A stretch of 64,000 bases of DNA from Candidatus Chloroploca sp. Khr17 (lineage in GTDB: Bacteria > Chloroflexota > Chloroflexia > Chloroflexales > Chloroflexaceae): NCBI RefSeq assembly GCF_004138165.1, contig NZ_RYFF01000008.1:62001-126000 (forward strand), read 5' to 3'. The translations under genes and the position numbers were made by a program. Positions 16,959-25,777 of this stretch are shown here, one piece after another. Each line of letters opens with the position of its first letter. Position 1 is the first letter of the stretch. A model generated the notes under the pieces. It did no database searches. It had not been told where the DNA came from and was given only the letters and a program-made list of their open reading frames with translations.

Positions 16959-19900
16959 CTAGTTGAACGGAACGCTCGAAGCTCCCCAGGTCGGGTCATC
17001 ATTCTCGGCGTTCCCTGTGGCCCCAAGGGTCAGGGTATAGGGACTCTGCGCATCAGCCACCGTCTGACCAGCGCCTTCATTGAAAGTAAAGAGCGCGAGC
17101 GTATTGGCGTCGGGGGCAAAAGGTGCCGTCGGGACGCCAAAGTTGGCCGCGTAGCGCACGTTATTCGAGAAGCGCATCTCGTCGAGTTGCGCATTCGCAA
17201 AGCCGTATGGGGCCAACCCACCGATACGCAAGCGAGGCCCGGCGGTGATCGTCCCGACCGTCGTCGCCGTGCCACCTGTGCCATTGACAAAGATCTGTGC
17301 GACCCCCGCATTGTACGTTGCCGCCACGTGGCTCCAGGTACCAGCCGGCAGCGCCACCGGTTGCGTCACACTCTGCCATTGCCCGGCGGCGGTATAGATC
17401 CACCAGGTAATCCGCCCCCCGTCCAGTTCCAGCGACCAGCCACTCGCATCATCGGTCGTCGCCACAATGATGCCATTCTGCCCAGCCACATTCGGGCGCA
17501 GCCAGAACTCGACCGTCTGCGTGCCATTCAAGCCGGCAATGGCAATGCCGCGCAGGTCATCGTTGGCCCCATCAAAGACCAGCGCAAAATTGGTACCAGG
17601 CACCGGCGTGCTGGTTGGTTCTGGCGTGTTCGTCGGAAGTGGTGTATTGGTGGGCGTCGGCGATGGGCCAGGGGTTGCAGACGCCGCAGGGGTAGCGGTA
17701 TTGGTCGGCGTTGGTACCGCACCACTTCCCTCGGTCGGGGCCGACGAAGCAATCCAGGTCGGATCGTCATTCGCCGCGTTCGCCGAAGCTCCCAGCGTCA
17801 GGACATACCCATTGCCACTGCGATCCGTGGTCGTCTGGCCGCTCGCTTCATCAAAACTGAAGAGCGCGAGCGTATTGGCATCAGGCATAAACGCGGTAGC
17901 TGGCACGGTGAAGTTGGTCGCATAGCGCACATTGTTCGAGAAGCGCATCTCGTCGAGTTGTGCATTCGCAAAGCCATAGGGAGACAACCCACCGACACGC
18001 ACCCGTGGCCCGGCGGTGATTGTCCCGACCGTCGTCGCCGTGCCGCCCGTGCCATTGACAAAGATCTGTGCGACCCCGCCATTGTACGTCGCCGCCACGT
18101 GGCTCCAGGTACTGGCCGGTAGCGCCAACGGGTGTGTCACGCTCTGCCATTGCCCGGCGGCGGTGTAGATCCACCAGGTGATCCGCCCCCCGTCCAGTTC
18201 CAGCGACCAGCCGCTTGCATCGTTGGTCGTCGCCACAATGATGCCATTCTGCCCGGCTGCATTCGGGCGGAGCCAGAACTCGACCGTCTGCGTACCATTC
18301 AAGCCGGCAATCGCGTCACCCCGCAGGTCATCGTTGGTTCCATCAAAGACCAGCGCAAAATTGCTTCCCGGTACCGGTGTACTCGTTGGGAGCGGCGTAT
18401 TCGTTGGGATCGGCGTATTCGTTGGTGTAGGTGACGGGCCTGGCGTCGAGGTCGGCGCAGGCGTAGCGGTATTGGTCGGCGTTGGCACCGCACCACTCCC
18501 TTCGCTCGGGGCCGACGAGGCAGTCCATGTCGGGTCGTCATTCGCCGCATTCGCTGAAGCCCCCAACGTCAGGACATACCCATTGCCACTGCGATCCGTG
18601 GTCGTCTGACCGTTGGCCTCATCAAAACTGAAGAGCGCGAGGGTGTTGGCATCGGGCATAAACGCGGTAGCTGGCACGGTGAAGTTGGTCGCATAGCGCA
18701 CACTATTCGAGAAGCGCATCTCGTCGAGTTGTGCATTCACAAAACCATACGGAACCAACCCACCGACACGCAAGCGAGGCCCGGCGGTGATCGTCCCGAC
18801 CGTCGTCGCCGTGCCACCTGTGCCATTGACAAAGATCTGTGCGACCCCCGCATTGTACGTTGCCGCCACGTGGCTCCAGGTACCGGCCGGCAGCGCCACC
18901 GGATGCGTCACCCCCTGCCATTGCCCGGCGGCGGTATAGATCCACCAGGTGATCCGCCCGCTCTCCATCTCCAGCGACCAACCGCTTGCATCATTGGTCG
19001 TCGCCAGGATCACGCCATTCTGCCCGGCCACATTCGGGCGCAGCCAGAACTCGACGGTCTGCGTGCCATTCAAGCCGACAATCGCGTCACCCCGCAGGTC
19101 ATCGTTGATCCCATCAAACACCAGCGCAAAATTGCTTCCCGGTACTGGCGTATTCGTTGGGATGGGCGTATTCGTTGGGATAGGCGTATTCGTTGGCGTC
19201 GGTGAAGGTCCAATGGTTGGCGAGGGCAGGGCGATCGAAGGCAACGCGACTTCGGCATACCCAACAACCTCGCGGGTATTGAACGCCTGGATGAGCGTCG
19301 TACCCTCGCCGGGCACCGGACCAGTCAGGCTAAAGCTCAGCCCCTTTTGACCCGCCGGTGCACCATTCGGCAAGCGCACCAGCAACGCCCCACGGGCCGT
19401 ACCAGCAGCATAGGCATCAGTCACCGCCCCGGGTTCCGCAACAAAGGTCGCGCCGTCGCCAAAGCCACCAAGCCCGGTCACCGTCACGGTTGCGATATCG
19501 ACCGTGGGCGGCAACGTGACCAGGACGCTGCCGCCAACCGGGAGGCTCGGGGTGGTAAAGAAGATCGTATGGTCATTGCCTGTCGAGGTAAGACTCACAT
19601 CGGCCAAGGGTGCCCCGGGCTGCATCTCGGCAAGCGCAAAGCGGCGTGAATTGGGGCGGGTGCCCGTGGTGTAGTAGAGACGGTAGCGCGAACCCTCTTT
19701 CAACATCCGCACCGCCCAGACCTCGTCGGGCGAACCGGCGACAATCGCATCATTGGCCCCCGTCCAGACTGGCTGATTCGGTGATGGGCGCACCCAGTTG
19801 ATACCATCAGTTGAAACGATGTAGCCCGTGGTATACCCGGTCGTATAGCCCGAAGCCTCGTACCACATCCGATAGAGCACACCATCTTTGATGACCGATG

Positions 19901-22451
19901 GAACACCAATGTTGTTATCATCAAACGTGCCGAAGGTACCCGGAGCAATAATCGAGCCGTCGAGATTGGTGGCAATGCGAGTCCAGATCACGCCATCAGG
20001 TGACACGGCATAGCCAATCCGGAAGGTATAGGCCGGACTCGTGGTCACCCCTTCAAACCATATACGATGGCATGTACCAGCCGTCCGCCCATTTTCACAG
20101 GGGGCAGCAGTGCTTGCCTGATCGATCAACACCGTAGGCGCGACGATATAGGTTCCATCAAATTGTCCAGGCACCCCCGAGGCGCGCAAGACAGCGCCAC
20201 CCGCCAGATTGCCCGGCACACGTGTCCAGGTGATTCCATCCTGCGACTCGGCGAGACCGATGCCATCAATGCTCGAGGCATCACGAAAACCGGTGTAGTA
20301 CATTCGATAGGTTGCTCCGAAACGAACGATATTCATCGTCGAAACACCAGCCGCATCGAACGTACCGTTCTGGCCTGAGGCCTCAAAAACACTGCCCCCC
20401 GTTCCATTGCCTGGCACCCGTGTCCAGGTAATGCCATCAGGTGAGATGGCATAGCCAATCCGTCGCTCTTGCAGCGGGGCAGGGCCAGTGCCGACATACC
20501 ACATACGATAACAGAGACCACTGGTACGACCATTTTCGCAGGGAGCACCGACACGGGCATCATCACGCAGCACCTGAGGCGGGAAGATCTCGGTCACATC
20601 AAAACTAGTCCCATTGCCGCCACAATTATCACCGGCCAACCCAAAGATCGCCCCATTCAGGCTGGCTCCACACGTTCCGGGAACACTCTGCCAGGGCTGA
20701 TTGTTAGCGGCCGGCCCAGGCGTTGGGAGCGGCGTGCTGGTGGGGAGCGGCGTATTTGTCGGTGGAGTGGTCGGCGTACTAGTCGGCCCCGGGGTACTGG
20801 TGGGGCCAGGCGTATTGGTGGGGAGTGGCGTACTCGTCAGCGTCGGTACGGGAGTACTGGTAGGTATCGGTGTTGGCGTTGGCAAGCCCGAGCCAATGAC
20901 GGTAGCATTGCCATATTGCAGCACCTCGCGAGCATCAAAGGTCTGCACCAGCACTGCACTATCGTCCGACGGCTGCACAGCAAGCGTAAAGGCAATGGTT
21001 TTCGCCCCAGCCGGCGCACCATCGGGCAAGCGCACCAACAACGCCCCACGGGCCAGGTTGCCCGAGGCCGCATCAGTAACCGCATCGGCTTCAGCAACCA
21101 GCGTGGCCGTTGCCCCAAAGCCGGTCACATTGCCAGGCGTCACCTGGGCAAACGGCACATCGGCAGGAAGGGTGACCAGCACACTTCCGCCCGCGGGAAG
21201 CGCCTGACTGGTAAAGGTGAGCGTATAGGTTGTAACGGTATTCGTCAGTTGCAGATCGGCAAACGACGTACCGGGAGTCATCGTAGCATAACTGAGCCGA
21301 CGTGCATTGGGGCGGATGGTGTGGTTGTACCAGATGCGGTAGGTCGCACCATCTTTGACCACGACTGGTGCCCAGAGATCATCCGGGCTCAGCGTACCAG
21401 GATCATCACTGCCACGCCAGACCGGATCGTTTGGCACAGGACGCACCCAGTTCACCCCATCGGTCGAGACAACGTGACCAATGGTCGCCTGACCACCCGT
21501 TGAGCGGGCATCGTACCACATCCGATAGAGTGCACCATCTTTGATCACCGCCGGCACCGCTGCATTGGCTGCATCAAACGTGCCTGCCGGTCCGCGATCA
21601 ATCACGGCACCACCATACCCCGTGCCAGCAAGTCGCGTCCAGTTCAAGCCGTCGGGCGACACAGCGTGGCCGATCAAATAGGTATAGATCGGGCTTGCAT
21701 CAACCCCCTGGTACCACATGCGATAACAAACACCACTGGTACGCCCATTCTCACACGGGGCCAGCGTACTTGCCTGATCAACAATGACGCGGGGGGCCGC
21801 AACAATATCCTGATCAAACGTGCCATCAAGGCCCGTGGGACGCAGCACACTTCCGCCGGCCAGCGGCCCCTCCACGCGGGTCCAGTTCAGGCCATCGGTT
21901 GAGGTCGCCATCCCCAGGCTAAAGAGACTGCCGTTGCCACCAACGTACCACATGGTAAAGCCAGTCGCGGTGCGAACCACCGTCGGGAACGACACCTCGG
22001 CGCTATCAAAACGACCGGTTGGCCCGGCCGCAAGTACACTCCCCAGACCGGCGAGACCAGGCACCCGCGTCCACGTCCGGCCATCAGGCGAGATAGCATA
22101 TCCGATGCGTCGGAGGCCGCTCGTCGCAACCCCGGTATACCACATACGATAGCAGGTCTCGCCTTCAGCGATCCCAGGGCAGGGCGCAATGCTCGTCGCT
22201 CTATCCTGCAAAATCACCGAAGCATAGATTTCATTCGCATCAAAGCCTTGGCCCGGGCCACCACAGTTTTCATTGGCGCTGGTGAAGACCGCACCCTGAA
22301 CCGCAGGGTCACAGGTACCCGCAACATGAACCCACGGCTGGCGATTCGGCACGGTCGCACTGACCAGGGTTGCAGCAAAACTGCTCAACACCAGCAAGAG
22401 ACCAAGGAACAAACCACCAAAGAAAAAGGGTGAAGAGACTATTCGACGCAT
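16959..22451 (-). CDS. Giant exported protein: two beta-propeller modules and three LamG domains
   Basis: 1830 aa. A signal peptide (MRRIVSSPFFFGGLFLGLLL) precedes two homologous modules (about residues 38-510 and 585-1060) built of repeated YRMWYxG blades with SPDGxxWTRVPG, like five-bladed glycosidase-type propellers, each ending in a beta domain with SVLVTLP. Three nearly identical LamG domains follow (about 1104-1310, 1362-1570, 1618-1830; each opens NFALVFDGxNDDLRG). Linkers are PTPTNTPxPTNTP repeats. No catalytic triad was identified; carbohydrate or surface binding is likely. The start has AGGAGCGAG upstream. The LamG DNA copies are close to identical, about 770 bp apart, which points to recent duplication. 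Confidence 0.8.
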   Translation of the reverse strand: MRRIVSSPFFFGGLFLGLLLVLSSFAATLVSATVPNRQPWVHVAGTCDPAVQGAVFTSANENCGGPGQGFDANEIYASVILQDRATSIAPCPGIAEGETCYRMWYTGVATSGLRRIGYAISPDGRTWTRVPGLAGLGSVLAAGPTGRFDSAEVSFPTVVRTATGFTMWYVGGNGSLFSLGMATSTDGLNWTRVEGPLAGGSVLRPTGLDGTFDQDIVAAPRVIVDQASTLAPCENGRTSGVCYRMWYQGVDASPIYTYLIGHAVSPDGLNWTRLAGTGYGGAVIDRGPAGTFDAANAAVPAVIKDGALYRMWYDARSTGGQATIGHVVSTDGVNWVRPVPNDPVWRGSDDPGTLSPDDLWAPVVVKDGATYRIWYNHTIRPNARRLSYATMTPGTSFADLQLTNTVTTYTLTFTSQALPAGGSVLVTLPADVPFAQVTPGNVTGFGATATLVAEADAVTDAASGNLARGALLVRLPDGAPAGAKTIAFTLAVQPSDDSAVLVQTFDAREVLQYGNATVIGSGLPTPTPIPTSTPVPTLTSTPLPTNTPGPTSTPGPTSTPTTPPTNTPLPTSTPLPTPGPAANNQPWQSVPGTCGASLNGAIFGLAGDNCGGNGTSFDVTEIFPPQVLRDDARVGAPCENGRTSGLCYRMWYVGTGPAPLQERRIGYAISPDGITWTRVPGNGTGGSVFEASGQNGTFDAAGVSTMNIVRFGATYRMYYTGFRDASSIDGIGLAESQDGITWTRVPGNLAGGAVLRASGVPGQFDGTYIVAPTVLIDQASTAAPCENGRTAGTCHRIWFEGVTTSPAYTFRIGYAVSPDGVIWTRIATNLDGSIIAPGTFGTFDDNNIGVPSVIKDGVLYRMWYEASGYTTGYTTGYIVSTDGINWVRPSPNQPVWTGANDAIVAGSPDEVWAVRMLKEGSRYRLYYTTGTRPNSRRFALAEMQPGAPLADVSLTSTGNDHTIFFTTPSLPVGGSVLVTLPPTVDIATVTVTGLGGFGDGATFVAEPGAVTDAYAAGTARGALLVRLPNGAPAGQKGLSFSLTGPVPGEGTTLIQAFNTREVVGYAEVALPSIALPSPTIGPSPTPTNTPIPTNTPIPTNTPVPGSNFALVFDGINDDLRGDAIVGLNGTQTVEFWLRPNVAGQNGVILATTNDASGWSLEMESGRITWWIYTAAGQWQGVTHPVALPAGTWSHVAATYNAGVAQIFVNGTGGTATTVGTITAGPRLRVGGLVPYGFVNAQLDEMRFSNSVRYATNFTVPATAFMPDANTLALFSFDEANGQTTTDRSGNGYVLTLGASANAANDDPTWTASSAPSEGSGAVPTPTNTATPAPTSTPGPSPTPTNTPIPTNTPLPTSTPVPGSNFALVFDGTNDDLRGDAIAGLNGTQTVEFWLRPNAAGQNGIIVATTNDASGWSLELDGGRITWWIYTAAGQWQSVTHPLALPASTWSHVAATYNGGVAQIFVNGTGGTATTVGTITAGPRVRVGGLSPYGFANAQLDEMRFSNNVRYATNFTVPATAFMPDANTLALFSFDEASGQTTTDRSGNGYVLTLGASANAANDDPTWIASSAPTEGSGAVPTPTNTATPAASATPGPSPTPTNTPLPTNTPEPTSTPVPGTNFALVFDGANDDLRGIAIAGLNGTQTVEFWLRPNVAGQNGIIVATTDDASGWSLELDGGRITWWIYTAAGQWQSVTQPVALPAGTWSHVAATYNAGVAQIFVNGTGGTATTVGTITAGPRLRIGGLAPYGFANAQLDEMRFSNNVRYAANFGVPTAPFAPDANTLALFTFNEGAGQTVADAQSPYTLTLGATGNAENDDPTWGASSVPFN
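16962..19140. repeat. Three long tandem coding repeats (LamG plus linker)
   Basis: Copies at about 16962-17598, 17745-18365 and 18520-19140. Long runs of identical bases are shared (for example GGCCCGGCGGTGAT and CAGATCTTTGTCAATGG on opposite strands), with scattered changes. The spacing is about 770 bp. Same-frame duplication inside one gene. Confidence 0.8.
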
Positions 22452-22749
22452 ACTCTCGCTCCTATGCTCCGCATCGCCAACCAGATAACAAGAAAATCAT
22501 TGTGGTCGGTGGCAATCACCAGTATTGAACCTTGACGGCGGCTCGCCAGGGCGACACCCAGGCCAACCTTGCAGCCACAAAGTTGCACGCAACCAACACC
22601 ACCAGACATGACACCACAATGTCTGCTTATGATAGCAATTGTTTATAAATTATTCCTAAACTTCCGCACGAGCAGGGTTGCGAGGCATTTAAGTTGCTAT
22701 ACGTGCTACATGGCATAGCAATGCGGTTTAAAATGAATCAGCCTGCCCA
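22452..22749. other. 298-bp gap, AT-richer leader region
   Basis: Lies between the start of the giant LamG gene and the end of the vWA membrane-protein gene. An AT-rich patch at 22632-22660 (CAATTGTTTATAAATTATTC) probably holds a promoter for the giant gene: TATCAT is visible on the minus strand without a good -35. That would leave a leader of about 180 nt. No hairpin of the common family, no ORF and no riboswitch could be recognised. Confidence 0.4.
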
Positions 22750-25599
22750 TTATTTACGCCGCTGACGGGCCGCAAGCAGGGCGGCCAGGGTGTCGTCATC
22801 AGCGTTTGGCGCTGTGCGCGTTGGCTTAGAGGGCGGGGGTGCGGGTTGTTCACGCGGGTCAGGGCGCGCAGCGGCGCTCGGCGTAGAAGCCGCCGCGTTA
22901 TCACGAGCGGCGGGAGGTGTCGAGGGCTGTGTCCGCGCACTACGCAGGCGAATCAGGGCCGGGTCAAGGCCCGCCTCTGCGCCGGATGCTGTCGAGCGAC
23001 GCCGTCGCTTGAACAACGCGGGTAGTTCCATCTGACGCAAAAAGAGGCGCCGCAGGGCAATATCAAACGGCAAGAGCGCCAGGGCGAACCAGAGCAAGGG
23101 CAAGCCGATCTCATTGACTTGTCCGACCCGCTGCCCTGCTGGTTCAAAGAGACTCGCCGGAGACGGGGCAATGCGTCCTCCCGTCAAGGCGGCCAGATCG
23201 TCGAGCAGGATCTGGCCATCAATCCCTGGCGCATACTCAGGCGAGTAACTGACTGCCACCCCCGCACTGGTTGTGGCAAAAACTTCTCCTTGCAGATCAA
23301 ACGCCGTCACCTGGGCCAGATAGACCCCGGGATCAGCCGCAGGAATAGCCGCCCGAAAGCGCCCGGGCCCGACCTGGCGAAAATCTACCGGCGCACCACG
23401 CTCCGCAGGATCAAGCAGGCGACCCGTTACCTCACCCGTCAACGCCATGCGCCCATCCTCACCAAAGACAAAGAGATCGAGCAGAATTTCACTGCCTTCG
23501 GTACGAGCTTCAAGACTCATCCGGCCCGAGGAGGCCGGCGGTAAGACCGCATCAACCAGCCCGGTTGCAAAAGGCACAAAGCCCGCCCAGGCAAGCCAAT
23601 CGGTTGCCCACTGGGCCTTGAGATCGCTTGTCCAGGCGAGCACCCGCCCCAAGCCGACCTGCCACACCGCGAGCAACGGCTCACCGTCGGGGGCCACGAG
23701 CAAGGTGCGGGCAGCGGGGCGCGCAGCGGTGGCGTTATAGCCATTCAGCGGCGGCAGCGGGCCAAGGCCACGGATGGGGGGCGCATTGAGCACAATTGCG
23801 GGCAAAAAGCGCTCCTCCACCAGATCGCGCCCGGCAACACGGATGGTTTCATTCAAAAAGATCGCCGGCACATCCTGGGCCTGCAACACCCGATAAAACG
23901 CGCCACCGCCCCGTTCGGCGAGTCCTTCGAGGCTTGGATTAGCATCGCCACCAATCGAGACAATCGTGATGGTCGCACCATCGGCGCGCATCCGGTCGAT
24001 CAGGTCAGCATAGTTGCTACTATCGAGACCATCGGTCAACAAGATCACGTGCTTGACCCGCGCATCAACGTCGACGAGCACATCGGCCCCGAGAGCGACA
24101 CCGGCGCGGATATTGGTACCGCCACCAGTGCTGATGCGCCCAAGCGCCTCTTCAACCAGCAAGAGATCAGTGAAAGGCTGAAGCGGCAGCACCGTCTGCG
24201 CCACATCATCAAAGACGAGGATGCCAAGCTGATCCTGTTCGGCTAGGCCTTGCGTCGCGAGGATAACAGCCTCCTTCGCCAGATCGAGGCGATTGCGCCC
24301 AGGGCCAGCCGTATCTTCCATGCTGCCACTGCGATCAAGCACCAGGACAAGAGCGAGATCGGGGCGTTCTTCCTGGCTACGTGGATTGAGGTCAACGGGC
24401 AGAATCTCGGCCAGGGGCGTGCGGCGCCACCCGCCGGCCCCAAACGCTTCGGTGCCGCCAATCATCGCCAGACCACCGCCCTGCTCACGGACATAGATGG
24501 TGAGCGCACGCTGCACCTCGGCGGCAAGCGCGGGGGCGGGCACATCAACGAGGAAAACGGCGGCAAACTGGCGCAACTGCGTCACCTGGGCGGGCACCTG
24601 GGCAGGCGCACGCACCTCAACCCGCACTTCGCCAGCCTCAAGGGCCGCGCGCAGGGGCGCCGCCCGATCCTCCGCCGAGGCAACCAGCAACACCCGTGGC
24701 GGCCCCTCGACCTGGCTAAAGGCGGTCGCCCGATTATTGAGCGCCTGCGTATCAACCGGCGAAGTCATGCGCACCTCAAAGCGCCGAAAGCCCGCCTCGC
24801 CAACCGGCAGATTGAATTGCAACGAACCCGCACCGACAGCAACCGGGAACGCCTCTTCAACGGCAATCAATTCACCATCAGCCAAGAGCTCAACCCGCGC
24901 CGTCGTCGCAACATTGCTCTGAAAACGCACCGTCAGCGGCAGTGACTGACCCTCACGCGCCGTCGCAGGCACATCAAGGGCGGTCACCAGCAGATCGGGG
25001 CCACGCGTAGCGACAAAGGGCACCACCTCAATCGGCACCCCACGCAGCGCAGCGATGCGAGCAGCCTCGACCGCACGCCCCGTATTCTCGACCCCGTCCG
25101 AAAGCAACACAATGCGTTTCTGCGCATCAGCAGGCAACAGGGCGAGCCCAAGCTGGATCGCCTCGGCGATATTGGTACGACTCGGCACCACCACCGACGT
25201 CAACCGATTGACGGGAACAAGAGGGACGGTCGCCCGTTCGACAGCGGGATCGGCCCCAAAGACCACCACCGCCGCCCGATCCGTCGGCTCACCGGCTTCG
25301 ATCGCTTGATTGACATAGGCCAGCGCCTCTTCGCGCAACGCCGGCGCAAACGAATCGCTGCCATCAAACAAAAAGACCACCGCCGTCTGCTCACTCGGGC
25401 GGACAAGCTGCGTGCCAGCGAGCGCCAGCACAAGCGCCAGCAACATCAGACTGCGCAACACCAGCAGTGCCCCAAAGCGCCAACGCCCGAGGCGCACAAG
25501 ATTAGGGGCACGCGTCGCCCAGGCAAAGAGCCAGAACAACGGAAGCAAACCCAGAAGGAGCAGCGCAATTGGATAGATAAAGCTCAGTGTGATCATCAT
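22750..25599 (-). CDS. Large membrane protein with two von Willebrand A domains and a GATase-like domain
   Basis: About 949 aa. Two N-terminal membrane helices (ITLSFIYPIALLLLGLLPLF and LLVLRSLMLLALVLALAGTQ), a first vWA domain with metal site DGSDSF, a beta linker, a class I amidotransferase-like domain (FAAVFLVDVP, GGGLAMIGG), a second vWA domain with intact MIDAS DRSGSM and LLTDGLDS, then an outer domain, a C-terminal helix (IGLPLLWFALALLPF) and a basic Pro/Ala-rich tail. The layout matches BatA/BatB-like vWA proteins. Adjacent ATGs at 25599 and 25596 precede MITLSFIYP; neither has a ribosome-binding site and TACAGT lies just upstream, so the message may be leaderless. Function unknown. 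Confidence 0.82.
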   Translation of the reverse strand: MMITLSFIYPIALLLLGLLPLFWLFAWATRAPNLVRLGRWRFGALLVLRSLMLLALVLALAGTQLVRPSEQTAVVFLFDGSDSFAPALREEALAYVNQAIEAGEPTDRAAVVVFGADPAVERATVPLVPVNRLTSVVVPSRTNIAEAIQLGLALLPADAQKRIVLLSDGVENTGRAVEAARIAALRGVPIEVVPFVATRGPDLLVTALDVPATAREGQSLPLTVRFQSNVATTARVELLADGELIAVEEAFPVAVGAGSLQFNLPVGEAGFRRFEVRMTSPVDTQALNNRATAFSQVEGPPRVLLVASAEDRAAPLRAALEAGEVRVEVRAPAQVPAQVTQLRQFAAVFLVDVPAPALAAEVQRALTIYVREQGGGLAMIGGTEAFGAGGWRRTPLAEILPVDLNPRSQEERPDLALVLVLDRSGSMEDTAGPGRNRLDLAKEAVILATQGLAEQDQLGILVFDDVAQTVLPLQPFTDLLLVEEALGRISTGGGTNIRAGVALGADVLVDVDARVKHVILLTDGLDSSNYADLIDRMRADGATITIVSIGGDANPSLEGLAERGGGAFYRVLQAQDVPAIFLNETIRVAGRDLVEERFLPAIVLNAPPIRGLGPLPPLNGYNATAARPAARTLLVAPDGEPLLAVWQVGLGRVLAWTSDLKAQWATDWLAWAGFVPFATGLVDAVLPPASSGRMSLEARTEGSEILLDLFVFGEDGRMALTGEVTGRLLDPAERGAPVDFRQVGPGRFRAAIPAADPGVYLAQVTAFDLQGEVFATTSAGVAVSYSPEYAPGIDGQILLDDLAALTGGRIAPSPASLFEPAGQRVGQVNEIGLPLLWFALALLPFDIALRRLFLRQMELPALFKRRRRSTASGAEAGLDPALIRLRSARTQPSTPPAARDNAAASTPSAAARPDPREQPAPPPSKPTRTAPNADDDTLAALLAARQRRK

Positions 25600-25664
25600 A
25601 TACACTGTAGCATGGATTGCCTTGGGTTGCGCTGCGGAGGCTGCGAACGAGAACGAAGACCATA

Positions 25665-25746
25665 GCAAAGAAGCTCACGCGAAGACGCGAAGACGCGAAG
25701 GGTTACGCTCACCTACGCAAAAATCTTTGCGCCTTTGCGTCAAAAG
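25665..25746. repeat. Degenerate copy of the CGCAAAGGCGC miniature element
   Basis: Shares with the complete element at 43960-44073 the string CAAAGAAGCTCACG, then GAAG-CGCGAAG units, CACCTACGCAAAAA and CTTTGCGCCTTTGCG. The terminal inverted repeats are eroded (right end AGGTATTGCG). It fills most of the 178-bp gap between the vWA gene and the island; no gene was seen there. Confidence 0.6.
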
Positions 25747-25777
25747 AGCAAGGTATTGCGTTTGGAGCGCCTCCTCA

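Noticed and set aside
17590..19210. CRISPR-like regular repeats
   Set aside because: The regular spacing comes from in-frame LamG and PTPTNTP linker duplications within one protein, not short repeats with unique spacers.
20469..21503. 344-codon frame antisense to the giant LamG gene
   Set aside because: Mirror of repeated Thr/Pro-linker and propeller DNA; low-complexity Gly/Arg product.
22452..22749. Riboswitch (c-di-GMP or other) in the leader of the giant gene
   Set aside because: I looked for conserved cores on the minus strand and found none that I could match; only an AT-rich promoter-like patch is supported.
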